Part shown: positions 55,838 through 64,000 of the stretch, one piece after another
Numbering within the stretch: position 1 is the stretch's first letter
Layout of the letters: every line of letters starts with the position of its first letter
Assembly (NCBI RefSeq): GCF_003418935.1
Contig: NZ_QVMT01000008.1
Location: forward strand, 1-64,000
Direction: 5' to 3'
Origin: Emticicia sp. C21
GTDB taxonomy: Bacteria > Bacteroidota > Bacteroidia > Cytophagales > Spirosomataceae
DNA length: 64,000 bases
The notes under the pieces: model-generated
What the model was told of the DNA's origin: nothing
Database searches by the model: none
What the model saw: the letters and a program-made list of their open reading frames with translations, nothing else
Made by a program: the position numbers and the translations under genes

Positions 55838-56419
55838 CTATTGCTCAAAATAATGTTTTATAGCTATAAAAGTATCTTTTGCTCCTGTAATAATTTCAGT
55901 ATCACAATTGTGGTTTACTGAATATTCCTGCAAGGTATACAAAAAACTCTTCCAATAATATCCTGTCTCTTCGCCATAACCTGCAAAATAAGTTCCGCCT
56001 TGCTCCGGTGCAATCCCCAAAGTTTTAGACACATGTTTCAGAATCACCTTGCCACCCAGTGTAGAGCCCTCCATTACATACATACATCCTAATGCATAAC
56101 CTATTGAGGGGTTTGGTACGCCTGAAGCTTCAAAAGCAGAGGATTGTAGCGTTTGAGAGGAAAGATAATTCAAATCTTCGTCAATTAAGGGCAATTTCTC
56201 TCTATCTGACAAATCGGGCAATGTATCCGCTAAAGCAGGGAAAACTTTACTTTCGTAGAAAGCCACTATTTCTCGCATTCTTTGCAGATAGGCCACATAA
56301 TTCTGCGTAGACACTTGTTCATCTAACAAGGCAACAGATATAGGCGTTTGTTCAAGTTCTGAGTGAAGTGTACCAGTGTGGGTTCGCAGTTTATTGATAA
56401 TATTTTCGGTAGGATTCAT
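55838..56419 (-). CDS. Biliverdin-producing heme oxygenase
   Basis: 193 residues of BphO/heme-oxygenase type. The proximal histidine lies in LRTHTGTLHSELEQT, and the distal helix has YVMEGSTLGGKVILKH with the flexible glycines. It opens heme to biliverdin IX-alpha with iron and CO release, needing an electron donor. It is 3 bases from the phytochrome gene, so its product feeds that photoreceptor. Confidence 0.92.
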   Translation of the reverse strand: MNPTENIINKLRTHTGTLHSELEQTPISVALLDEQVSTQNYVAYLQRMREIVAFYESKVFPALADTLPDLSDREKLPLIDEDLNYLSSQTLQSSAFEASGVPNPSIGYALGCMYVMEGSTLGGKVILKHVSKTLGIAPEQGGTYFAGYGEETGYYWKSFLYTLQEYSVNHNCDTEIITGAKDTFIAIKHYFEQ

Positions 56420-56455
56420 ACGTTATCTTTTACTATGGGTACTTAAAGAGCTTTG

Positions 56456-56896
56456 CTAATCAACTACAAATTCTTTAAAATGTTGTGTTTTTATATCATT
56501 TGGCCAATTCAGGCTCAATAATTCGGCAAGAATATCTTTTAATTTTGAGTAAGAATTGGGTTTACATATATATAAATCAGCTCCTGATTCTTTCGCTTTA
56601 GCAATGGCATCAGCATCGTTAGAGGTAGAAAGAATAACTATGGGTAAATCTTTCACTGCGGCATCTTGTCTTATTTCTGATAAAACCTGAAAACCATCAG
56701 TATGAGGCATGTTTATATCAAGAAACAAAATATCGGGCATATAGTTTATTTCTTTCAAACGATTTAATAACTCTAAACCATCGCTCTGAAACTCAATTGA
56801 AGAATCGGGGTGAATTTCGTTGATGATTTCTTTGAAGATTTCCTTATCGTCTGAATCATCGTCAGTGTAGAATATACTATAGTTTTTAGTATTCAT
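56456..56896 (-). CDS. Single-domain response regulator of the phytochrome operon
   Basis: 146 residues, receiver domain only. The acidic pocket is D-D-D near 11-13 (FYTDDDSDDKEIF), the phosphoacceptor Asp is in ILFLDINMPHTDGF, the conserved Ser/Thr in VILSTSND, and the Lys in YICKPNSY. No output domain is attached, so it works by protein contact, as is usual for bacteriophytochrome partners (BphR/Rcp1-like). It is the first gene of the minus-strand operon. Confidence 0.9.
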   Translation of the reverse strand: MNTKNYSIFYTDDDSDDKEIFKEIINEIHPDSSIEFQSDGLELLNRLKEINYMPDILFLDINMPHTDGFQVLSEIRQDAAVKDLPIVILSTSNDADAIAKAKESGADLYICKPNSYSKLKDILAELLSLNWPNDIKTQHFKEFVVD

Positions 56897-57158
56897 ATGT
56901 TATGATAGAGGAGAGGCTATGCTAATATAACTGGTTTGAAGGTGGATAAATTATATACTATCGATTAATAAGTATACAAACAATCTTTGATTGTTTAACT
57001 TATATTTTATCAAATTTGAAGAAAATTAAACAAAAAACATAATTTTTTAGCCAATTAAACAAAAAACTGAGAGATAATTCCCTAATATGTGTACGAAATC
57101 AGCGGAAGTATAGAAAAACATAAAAAAGACATTGACTGAAGGCCATATATTCAAAAAA

Positions 57159-57186
57159 ATAAGGGCTAAGTTCCGTTAGCCCTTAT
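57159..57186 (-). terminator. Terminator of the alpha/beta hydrolase gene
   Basis: ATAAGGGCTAA (57159-57169) pairs perfectly with 57176-57186 around a 6-base loop, and the minus-strand distal side is T-rich. The rest of 56897-57204 shows nothing but AT-rich promoter sequence for the response regulator. Confidence 0.82.
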
Positions 57187-57204
57187 CACAAATCTGTTAA
57201 TTGC

Positions 57205-57999
57205 TTATAACGCGTATTCAAGTTCTTTGTGGTTCGCTACTAGTTCATGGCGTAGCCATTCATGCACATAGTTAGCAATTTCTTCCCAGCCCTCTTGTCC
57301 ACAAATGAAGTGTCCACGACCAGGAAATGACTTAAAGTGTGTAATACTGCCCTCGTCTGTATAAGCATTTGCGTTTTTTTCATTCAGATCGGCAGGAATA
57401 ATCTTATCTTCTTCTCCACCAATAAATAATAATGGCGCATGTGGTTTATCTAAATCTACCTCCCCTGCTTCACCCATACAATCTCTTAATACATTCCGGC
57501 TATCGTGCGTGGCAAAAGCTTCAAAAGCTTTTTTCGAATCTACTTCCGACATCGGACTCGTAAAAGCCTCATAGAAACTCTCAGGCGTCTGATAGATAGG
57601 TTCATCTCCTTTAAACGGATTGGCGATGGTCATACTATTCTTAAAAAAGTCCCAATCGAATGATAGCATGCGATTCGGCGCTACAGAGTTAATACAAACA
57701 CCTGCTTTGGCCAGGCCTTTATTAATTAGTATTTGAGCAATAAGCCCTCCTACTGAGTGGCCTATAACAATATCATCTTCTGTTCTTGATGCTACTTTTT
57801 CAAATTCATCAATAATGGTTTGTAATCGTAGATTTCCTAATTCGGATTCAGGGTCTTTTCTCAGGCCGGCAGGCTCACCTTCATGATAAGGCCAGGCAGG
57901 GGCAATACATTTGTACCCTTTATTGTTAAAATAGGCAATCCATTTCTCCCAACTCTTTGGATTCTGGAACATCCCGTGGATGAAGATGATAGTTTTCAT
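57205..57999 (-). CDS. Alpha/beta-hydrolase fold protein
   Basis: 264 residues, cytosolic. The nucleophile elbow is GHSVGGLIAQ (Ser about 83), the acid lies in IGGEEDKIIPADL, and the catalytic His in FPGRGHFICG. An oxyanion-type start FIHGMFQNPKSW is present. The substrate is unknown; the family includes lipases, esterases and non-haem haloperoxidase-like enzymes. It is monocistronic. Confidence 0.88.
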   Translation of the reverse strand: MKTIIFIHGMFQNPKSWEKWIAYFNNKGYKCIAPAWPYHEGEPAGLRKDPESELGNLRLQTIIDEFEKVASRTEDDIVIGHSVGGLIAQILINKGLAKAGVCINSVAPNRMLSFDWDFFKNSMTIANPFKGDEPIYQTPESFYEAFTSPMSEVDSKKAFEAFATHDSRNVLRDCMGEAGEVDLDKPHAPLLFIGGEEDKIIPADLNEKNANAYTDEGSITHFKSFPGRGHFICGQEGWEEIANYVHEWLRHELVANHKELEYAL

Positions 58000-58302
58000 T
58001 TTACTGTTTTTGGTTTTGAATAGGGGTAAATAGTAAAAAAGTATACCATCTTTATTATTACAGAGAGTTTAGATTTACATAATTTCAATAGTTTATAAAT
58101 CTATATCGCATAGCTGAAATCTGAATTAAGAGGATATGTAACGAACTAGTAATATCCACCTGCCTTATACTCAAATAAAATGTAAAATATTCATCATTCT
58201 GAGGAAAAACGCACTCAATCTCATGCATTTCTCCCTGTCTATAGCTAGTTGGCATATAGTTTTTAGCTATTACAGCGTTGATAATCAAACAAGAAAGAGG
58301 TT

Positions 58303-58461
58303 ATGGCAACGTTAAAGAACAAACATAACGAAGAAACAAAGCCAGTCTCGTATCCGGGACACGGCAACAGAAATATGGATTCGAAAAATCCAAATACCGG
58401 AAGTGCAGAACATACTTCTAAGCTTCCAAATTCCGACAATGCCAAACAGAAAAACCAGTAA
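58303..58461 (+). CDS. Small hydrophilic protein, 52 residues
   Basis: ATG at 58303 is preceded 2 bases earlier by AAGAAAGAGG, a good ribosome-binding site by the standards of this window. The product starts MATLKNKHNEETKPVSYPGH and ends with SDNAKQKNQ. It is rich in Asn, Lys and Gln and probably disordered. No family is recognised. The opposite strand has a 70-codon frame that I regard as a shadow. Confidence 0.5.
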   Translation: MATLKNKHNEETKPVSYPGHGNRNMDSKNPNTGSAEHTSKLPNSDNAKQKNQ

Positions 58462-59384
58462 TGGTTAAAATTCAAACAGTAAGCATCCGGAATAATACAT
58501 AAATGTGATGGAACGCAGTTCTTACGACAATTGAGTCACGAATAGGCTCTCTTTGGTAATAGTGCATTTCATCACATTTGTTATTTTATATTTTCTTCTA
58601 TTATTACTTTTTATTACTTTCATTAAAGATTGTTTGATAAAAGCTACTCGCTTTCATACAAAAGCCTAAGGTATCACGGCTTTATCTAGGGCATTACCTG
58701 AAATGCATTATCAATACTCCTCTATTCTGATGCGCTACCACTACTATTGAAGAGCCTGACTTGTGGCTGATAGGTGCCATAAGTATCTTATTAGTAGGGT
58801 TAGGTCTGTTTCTATACTTGAGACGATTTAAACAAAAATAATTCTAAGATAATTTCTGAATAAATTTAATTACCAAGCAGATAAATTTGAAAAACAAAAT
58901 TTCTGATTCGTGATTATGTGTTTGAAAAGAGCTGTTGATAAAGACTTTTAGCCAAATAATCAACGAGAAATGGAGCAACTCCCTTTTTCAAGGAGGGTTG
59001 GACACCGCCGATGCAGTGGTTCAAAGTCTTTGAATACTTCTAAATCAGTTTTACAGGCCTACAAGCATCTCCCCTAAAATAAGCAATTTTCATCAATTAT
59101 TTTAGAGTACTCCGCGCGCAGTGTACTTCTTAAAACGGAGGAGAAATTGCACAAAACCAATATCTTGGTACACATTAGCAAATAGTGAAAATGATAAAGT
59201 ATGTTCATTTTTCATTTCTTAATAAAAACATAATAGCCCTTTTTCATAGTTTTAGTATTAGTTTCCGTCTTTTACGGAGTGAAGTCTTGAAGACAGGATC
59301 GCTTTGTGAGATATTTTGCATGAGAGTTTCTAATTGAATTCATCTGATGTTTCATATCTAATCTTTCATCTAAAATGTTAATCA
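58462..59384. other. Long intergenic region, 923 bp
   Basis: Apart from the anchor-like fragment at 58731-58841, no gene is seen. A hairpin-forming sequence near 58980-59000 (CTCCCTTTTTCAAGGAGGG) looks like a dispersed repeat of this phylum. The right end should hold the promoter of the alkaline phosphatase gene. Confidence 0.5.
58731..58841 (+). other. Membrane-anchor-like reading frame without a start codon
   Basis: After a TGA at 58728-58730, 36 sense codons run to TAA at 58839-58841. They read as an acidic start (TTTIEEPD), a single membrane helix (LWLIGAISILLVGLGLFLYL) and a basic tail (RRFKQK). This is the shape of a C-terminal sorting or PEP-CTERM-like anchor. No ATG occurs, so it may be the tail of a lost gene or a tiny membrane protein starting at a rare codon. 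Confidence 0.35.
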
Positions 59385-59702
59385 ATGAAAAAATCAGTAC
59401 AGTTTATCTATCTTTTATTAATTCTTCCACTCGCTTGTTTTGCACAGAAAGAAAGAAAAATCCGACACCCAAAAAATATTATTTTGTTAATAGGCGACGG
59501 TATGGGTACAGCTCAAATCTTTGCCGGAATCGCCGCCAATAAGGCTCCGCTTAATATTGAAAGAAGCAAGGTAATAGGTTTTCATAAAAATCAGCCTACC
59601 AGTGGTTTTATTACCGATTCTGCTGCAGGTGCTACAGCTTTTGCTACGGGAGAAAAAACCTATAATGGTGCGATTGGGGTAGACAAAGACAAAAAAGGCT
59701 GA
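59385..59702 (+). CDS. Alkaline phosphatase, N-terminal part (frameshifted)
   Basis: 105 residues with a signal peptide (FIYLLLILPLACFA). It contains the metal-binding start IILLIGDGMGTAQ and the nucleophile serine in TDSAAGATAFATG, both typical of the PhoA-type alkaline phosphatase family. It ends at TGA 59700-59702, directly after the A6 run at 59691-59696. The remaining two-thirds of the enzyme continue in the -1 frame. One extra A would restore the full protein of about 356 residues. Confidence 0.88.
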   Translation: MKKSVQFIYLLLILPLACFAQKERKIRHPKNIILLIGDGMGTAQIFAGIAANKAPLNIERSKVIGFHKNQPTSGFITDSAAGATAFATGEKTYNGAIGVDKDKKG

Positions 59703-60454
59703 CTACCATTCTTGAAATTGCTGAGCAAAAAGGTCTGGCTACAGGTTTGGTTGCTACCTGCAATATTACCGATGCCACTCCATCTTCATTTATTGCGCAT
59801 CAGCCTGCAAGAGCGATGATGGATGAAATTGCCGCCGATTTTCTTAAAACTGATATTGACGTTTTTATTGGTGGTGGCCGCAAACACTTTGCTCAGCGCA
59901 AAGACGGTAAGAATCTGGTTGAAGACCTGAAAGCTAAGAATTATCAGATTGCCAATTCAATTGAAGAAGTGCAACAGGTAAAATCAGGCAAACTGGCAGG
60001 TTTTCTGGCAGATGAAAACCCGGTTAAAATATCAGAAGGAAGAGGTGACCAGTTATTGGTTTCGTTTCAAACAGCTTTGAATATATTGAATCAAAGCAAA
60101 AAAGGGTTCTTTATAATGGCAGAGGGTTCACAGATTGACTGGGGTGGTCATGCTAATGATACCCAGTACATTGTAAACGAAATGCTTGATTTTGATAAAG
60201 CCATTGGTGCAGCCTTTGATTTTGCTGATAAAGATGGTAATACCTTAGTAATTATCACTGCTGACCATGAAACCGGGGGTTTTTCCCTCAATGGCCTCAA
60301 AGATGGCGTGGTTGATGGCAAGTTTACTACCAAAGGACACACTGCTGTGATGATTCCGGTATTTGCTTATGGCAAAGGCGCCGAATTATTTTCAGGTATC
60401 TACAACAACAACGACATCTTTCACAAAATGCTGAAAGCATTTGGTTTTAAATAA
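59699..60454 (+). pseudogene. Alkaline phosphatase, C-terminal part
   Basis: Homology resumes at LTTILEIAEQKGLATGLVAT (from 59699), before the first usable ATG at 59747. The family's later motifs are present: VFIGGGRKHF, EGSQIDWGGHAND (metal ligands), ITADHETGG (metal ligands) and KGHTAVMIPVFAYG with the last His. Without the frameshift, or a restart at 59747, no active periplasmic enzyme can be made, since this half lacks a signal peptide and the nucleophile. Confidence 0.85.
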
Positions 60455-60473
60455 GATCACATAAGATTCATTA

Positions 60474-60514
60474 AAATAAGCATAGGCCAACAGTTGTTTG
60501 GTCTATGCTTATTT
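60474..60514 (+). terminator. Terminator of the alkaline phosphatase gene
   Basis: AAATAAGCATAGGCCAA (60474-60490) pairs with 60498-60514 with one mismatch. It is a long stem with a 7-base loop and T-rich right flank. Confidence 0.85.
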
Positions 60515-60869
60515 GTTATCAGTACTCAGCTAATGGCACTCAATTCATAAACAAGTATGTTTCTTCAAAAAATTAAGGTATTACTCAATCCTTAAGTAAG
60601 CACAAAAGGCCGTTTATATAAAATATTGATTTAATACTATTTTATGATGAGTATACGCACTTTGTCGATGAATGCAACATTTGAGAAGATATAAGCCAAA
60701 AAATCCATAAAAATAGCCTTTTTCTGTCGACAAACAGTCAAATCAATACTTTTTCTGTTTTTATCATATCATTATCTCGCTTTTATCTACTTCGCAATTT
60801 TCTCAAAAAAATACTATATACTTTTGACTCAACAAAGAAAATTATTTACAAAATCTAAATTATCAGCAT
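60515..60869 (+). promoter_or_regulatory. Intergenic region, 355 bp, with a probable -7 element
   Basis: TACTTTTG at 60819-60826 matches the Bacteroidota -7 consensus TAnnTTTG, 43 bases before the ATG of the secreted-protein gene. A -33 TTTG at the right distance is not clear. No gene is visible in the rest of the gap. Confidence 0.4.
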
Positions 60870-61232
60870 ATGAAAAAGTCATTCTTAGTTTTAGCTCTTT
60901 GCTTATTTACAGCAAGTTTTAGTTTTGCGGCTACCGAAACTCCATTTACCAAATCAGATCCTAAAATTGAGGTTCAGGATATCAGCAATTTACGTTTGAA
61001 AGTACTATTTGACAAAGTAGCCAAAAACACTGCCAGTATAGAAATCTATAATTCTAAAGGTGATGTGTTTTATCAGGATTTAAGCGAAACCGATAAACCA
61101 TTAGTGTTAAATGTTTCTCACCTGGAAGATGGTGCTTATACTTTATCAATCAGTTCAGGCGAGGATAAATTAACTTATGATTTCAATATTGAGAGTCAGG
61201 TAAACCGTGTGGCAGTTTTAAAAAGCAAATAA
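60870..61232 (+). CDS. Small secreted beta-sandwich protein
   Basis: 120 residues with a signal peptide (VLALCLFTASFSFA). The mature 95 residues form one beta-sandwich with text like NTASIEIYNSKGDVFYQDL and HLEDGAYTLSISSGEDKLTY. This resembles the fold of C-terminal secretion domains of type IX secretion substrates, but here it is the whole protein. Function is unknown. Confidence 0.72.
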   Translation: MKKSFLVLALCLFTASFSFAATETPFTKSDPKIEVQDISNLRLKVLFDKVAKNTASIEIYNSKGDVFYQDLSETDKPLVLNVSHLEDGAYTLSISSGEDKLTYDFNIESQVNRVAVLKSK

Positions 61233-61251
61233 TCGGATGTGTGAATAGATT

Positions 61252-61284
61252 AAGGGCAAGGGGCTAAGACCTTTGCCCCTTTGT
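61252..61284 (+). terminator. Terminator after the small secreted protein
   Basis: AAGGGCAAGGG (61252-61262) pairs imperfectly with CCTTTGCCCCTT (61270-61281), followed by TGTGTTTT. The rest of the 336-base gap up to 61568 shows no gene. Confidence 0.6.
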
Positions 61285-61568
61285 GTTTTAGAATTAAAAG
61301 TAGTTTTAGACGAATTACCATTAAAAAGGTCACAAATTTCATCATATTTTTTCAGCTCTTCTTCTCACCATACAAGTCAGCCATATTATTGAAAGACCCA
61401 TTTAAGGCCAGTCTGCTATGGTAACTCCATTTACCTATTCTTCTCTCCCAACTATTTCGGCTTTTCTCGTATCCTCATTAAAAATTAATCAGATTTTTTT
61501 CTGGCATTTGTAGCATTTCAAACAGGCGGTACGACTTATCATCAAAAATCACTTAAATACACAAAACA

Positions 61569-62051
61569 ATGAAAATGATGAGAACTCAAATCCGCTTGTT
61601 AATCGTAACCCTATTATTGTCTGTACTGGCTTTTTCGTGTAGCCAGGACAACAAGATTGAACCAGACAAAAACAGTAAGCTGCAAACCAATGAGCAGGAA
61701 TACCACAAGATTATCAATGCCCGCTCTACCTATAGCGGCACCACCTTTGAGATTACGAAAGTAACCCGTGAAGGAGACCTGATGAAGATTGATGTAGAGG
61801 GCGGTTGCGATATAGCCAATTATAAAATTGTATGGAGTGGTATTGCGCTGATGTCGTACCCGATGCAAACCGGAATTGTGGTGAACTATGAAGATAAAGT
61901 AGGTGAAACCTGCACCGATAAAAAGAAATTTACTTTAGAAGTAGATATGCTGAAACTATTTGGCACTACTGATATCATCGTTCATGTGGCTAATGGCTCG
62001 AAAGTAAAAGATATTTCGGTTGACCCGGATGGTTCGGTAAGCAATAGATAA
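61569..62051 (+). CDS. Lipoprotein of unknown function
   Basis: 160 residues with a lipobox (LAFSC, Cys24). The mature part is a single beta-rich domain (TTFEITKVTREGDLMKIDVE, YKIVWSGIALMSYP, KFTLEVDMLKLFG). Two cysteines (GGCDIANY and ETCTDKK) could form a disulfide. No family is recognised. A terminator follows. Confidence 0.75.
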   Translation: MKMMRTQIRLLIVTLLLSVLAFSCSQDNKIEPDKNSKLQTNEQEYHKIINARSTYSGTTFEITKVTREGDLMKIDVEGGCDIANYKIVWSGIALMSYPMQTGIVVNYEDKVGETCTDKKKFTLEVDMLKLFGTTDIIVHVANGSKVKDISVDPDGSVSNR

Positions 62052-62080
62052 TCTATTTAAAAACTCAATTTCCTACTTCT

Positions 62081-62113
62081 GCAGGTCTTTACCTCAATAA
62101 AGACCTGCTTTAT
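62081..62113 (+). terminator. Terminator after the lipoprotein gene
   Basis: GCAGGTCTTTA (62081-62091) pairs perfectly with 62098-62108, followed by TTTATT. It separates the lipoprotein gene from the sigma gene only 40 bases later. Confidence 0.87.
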
Positions 62114-62123
62114 TCATATACAT

Positions 62124-62684
62124 GTGGAATGCTTGTCTGATTGTACCGCACAAGAAAAATCCTGGATTGAGGCTTGCGCCCAACACAAACCTGTTTTTCA
62201 GGAAAAGCTATTCAAACATTTCTACGGTTTTGCTATGGGTATCTGTCTGCGGTATCTGCCTGATAAGACTTTAGCGCAGGAGGCACTCAATGATTCGTTC
62301 CTGAAAATCTTCCATCAGTTACCTTATGATTATAAAAAAATCACTTCGTTCAGGGCCTGGGCCCGGCGGTTAATTATTCATACAGCCATTGATTATTTCA
62401 GGAAAGAAAAAAAACATTTTTATCACAGCGATCACGATATTGAAGAGACTTCACTACAGGAAAACTTTTTTGACCGCGAATCAGCCGAAGAGATTATCAG
62501 ACTATTGAATCAGCTGCCACCCTTGTGGAAAGTAGTTTTTAATTTATATGAGGTAGAGGGGTATAGTCATGAAGAAATCGGGCAAATGATGCAGATTCCG
62601 GCTTCTTCATCCCGAACGTATCTGACAAGAGCCAAACAACAATTAAGGGTATTGATTAACACTCATAACCGAACAATGCAGTAA
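62124..62684 (+). CDS. ECF RNA polymerase sigma factor
   Basis: 186 residues from a GTG start at 62124; the ATG at 62122 is in another frame. Region 2 (about 20-85) includes FYGFAMGICLRYLPDKTLAQ and SFRAWARRLIIHTAIDYFRK; region 4 (about 118-178) includes LPPLWKVVFNLYEVEGYSHEEI and IPASSSRTYLTRAKQQLR. Its stop TAA is followed at once by the ATG of the next gene, giving tight coupling to a membrane partner that fits the anti-sigma position. Confidence 0.92.
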   Translation: MECLSDCTAQEKSWIEACAQHKPVFQEKLFKHFYGFAMGICLRYLPDKTLAQEALNDSFLKIFHQLPYDYKKITSFRAWARRLIIHTAIDYFRKEKKHFYHSDHDIEETSLQENFFDRESAEEIIRLLNQLPPLWKVVFNLYEVEGYSHEEIGQMMQIPASSSRTYLTRAKQQLRVLINTHNRTMQ

Positions 62685-63878
62685 ATGGAACCAATTGATA
62701 AACAAACAATCGACAAGCTGAGGGCGTATGAAACTTCTTATCAGGAGGGAGCATGGGAGGACTTTGAGCAATTCAGGAAGAAAAAGAAGAAAAGACCGCT
62801 GATTATCTTCTGGCGCATGGCCGCAGGGATAATCCTGAGCCTTGTTATTGGATGGGGAGTGTATAAAATTAATCAATCAGATAAGGAGTCAGTTAGTATT
62901 AAACATCAATCCAAACCTACTAATCAAGCAGATAATAAACAGTCAAAAAATCGAAGTAATACAATAACCAAAGAGCTAGTAGCTATCAGTAAAAATCCAA
63001 CTGAATCCCGAAACCAGATTATTAAACAAAATATAAATCTGCCAGCTATAAAAGAAAATACATTATCTAATCACAAAGAGGAAAATTCAAGCCGGATAGC
63101 CTCAATAGCAGAAAAGGATTTTCAGCCTGACTTGCTACAACCACACACTTTTAATGGCGTTTTAGTAAGACCTAAGACACATTTCATTCCTCCCTATCCA
63201 ATTCATGAGGAGGATGCAGACGAAAAGAAAACACATCCATTGAGCTATAGTATAGCCCTTGCCGGGTTATCTAATCAGGCAGCCAATACAGTGCCCCAAC
63301 AGAATTTCGGAGTGCGCGGTACAACCGAAATATCGTTAAACAAAAGAACCGAATTGAGCACCGGAATTTATGTCGGTCGCGAAAACCTTAATTTATTAAA
63401 TACAACTGTATTGATGTCGGGTCCGGTGGGTATACCTCAGTTAAATCAGGTTAATTATCGCTGGCTCAATGTAGAGGTGCCTTTGAATGTAAGATATAAG
63501 GTATGGCAAAAAGGCTCATTGGCTATCAGTACACAGGCGGGGATATCCATGATGGGAGCCTTTAACCAGACCTCACAACTCTTCTACGAAAACCGCCGGA
63601 CGGTCGTGTTGGTATCAGTGGGTGAAAATGGTCAGGTGCAGGAAGTGAGCACCACATATATAGACAAAGAAGTAAGAAACAGTATCAGCAATGCCCAGAG
63701 AATTAGTTTAGGCACTGCGATTAATTTCTCTTTAGGTGTACACTATCCATTAGGCAAAAATCAATTGTCGGTTGAGCCTTTCTTCAAATATCCACTAGGT
63801 GTTTTTACAGCCGAGAAATTACATTATAGTAGTGTAGGCGTCCAATTACGGTGGAGTATATCTCCTAAAAAAAAATAA
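62685..63878 (+). CDS. Membrane protein with anti-sigma-like start and outer-membrane barrel end
   Basis: 397 residues. The cytosolic N-terminus (about 1-37, YETSYQEGAWEDFEQF) looks like a short sigma-binding region, then one membrane helix (about 39-61, LIIFWRMAAGIILSLVIGW). A Ser/Asn/Lys-rich linker follows (about 65-170), then a C-terminal outer-membrane beta-barrel-like domain (about 185-397; GVRGTTEISLNKRTELSTG, WLNVEVPLNVRYK, and a final VGVQLRWSI). If both ends insert as predicted, one chain crosses the periplasm from sigma factor to outer membrane. The gene abuts the sigma gene without a gap. Confidence 0.82.
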   Translation: MEPIDKQTIDKLRAYETSYQEGAWEDFEQFRKKKKKRPLIIFWRMAAGIILSLVIGWGVYKINQSDKESVSIKHQSKPTNQADNKQSKNRSNTITKELVAISKNPTESRNQIIKQNINLPAIKENTLSNHKEENSSRIASIAEKDFQPDLLQPHTFNGVLVRPKTHFIPPYPIHEEDADEKKTHPLSYSIALAGLSNQAANTVPQQNFGVRGTTEISLNKRTELSTGIYVGRENLNLLNTTVLMSGPVGIPQLNQVNYRWLNVEVPLNVRYKVWQKGSLAISTQAGISMMGAFNQTSQLFYENRRTVVLVSVGENGQVQEVSTTYIDKEVRNSISNAQRISLGTAINFSLGVHYPLGKNQLSVEPFFKYPLGVFTAEKLHYSSVGVQLRWSISPKKK

Positions 63879-64000
63879 GATAGTATCTGAATTAATCTAT
63901 TTTCATGTTTTTCACTTGTCCCTTTTTCATACTCCTTTCTCCATTTCTTACATAAAAGTTCAAAATGAGTAAAAGAAAGTCGAAAATGAGATAACATCTG

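Noticed and set aside
58263-58475. 70-codon minus-strand frame
   Set aside because: It is antisense to the small plus-strand ORF with a good ribosome-binding site, and its Cys/Phe-rich product looks like a shadow.

Overview
The window is AT-rich and every recognisable gene points to the Bacteroidota, most probably a Cytophagales/Spirosomataceae-like genus (inference; no rRNA gene is present). The evidence is a SusC/SusD pair, ECF sigma factors followed by membrane regulators, a LytTR regulator with a propeller-type LytS kinase, outer-membrane beta-barrels of Bacteroidota type, YkuD L,D-transpeptidases and promoter-like TTTG/TAnnTTTG elements. No tRNA, rRNA or CRISPR array was seen.

Layout. 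(1) 1-3883 is a decayed polymorphic-toxin region on the minus strand: a DUF4279-like and a SUKH (SMI1/KNR4) immunity-type gene, a short gene broken by a stop, an HNH-type nuclease tip and the C-terminal part of an RHS protein. The RHS frame is intact over about 2.2 kb except for two nonsense codons. (2) 3884-17534 is a tightly packed ten-gene minus-strand operon that I regard as the main discovery. In transcription order it encodes a VWA-like lipoprotein, a small membrane protein, a tubulin-like GTPase, a giant Hsp70/actin-like ATPase, two membrane coiled-coil proteins sharing a C-terminal domain, a MotA/TolQ/ZorA-like channel with a long tail, a membrane VWA protein, a MotB/ZorB-like protein with an OmpA-like domain, and a retropepsin-like lipoprotein. 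This looks like an ion-driven motor linked to two cytoskeletal-type NTPases. (3) 17535-21928 holds a divergent LytTR regulator and its kinase (frameshifted), preceded by a striking array of 21/22-bp phased repeats. (4) 21933-24739 holds two paralogous surface proteins, once adjacent, now separated by an IS5-family element inserted exactly at the stop codon of the first.

(5) 25129-27415 pairs a HisC-like aminotransferase with a probable bacterial GRAS-type methyltransferase. (6) 27757-29361 holds a REP-like nested palindrome, a DEDDh exonuclease, a HAD-CPCC fusion and a duplicated exonuclease fragment. (7) 29528-38845 holds two serine beta-lactamase-fold hydrolases, a DUF2975/XRE pair, an ECF sigma operon with HEAT-repeat and DUF4097 proteins, and secreted carbohydrate-related proteins. 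(8) 39082-44442 is the SusC/SusD locus. (9) 44887-53502 holds two overlapping L,D-transpeptidases, secreted proteins, a propeller protein and a TonB-dependent receptor. (10) 53576-56896 is a red-light sensing operon: response regulator, heme oxygenase, bacteriophytochrome kinase. (11) 57205-63878 holds an alpha/beta hydrolase, a frameshifted alkaline phosphatase, small secreted proteins and a second ECF sigma gene with an unusual TM-plus-beta-barrel partner. Many gene ends carry clear hairpin terminators. Two genes are broken by what look like single-base losses in homopolymers, which may be real mutations or sequencing errors.
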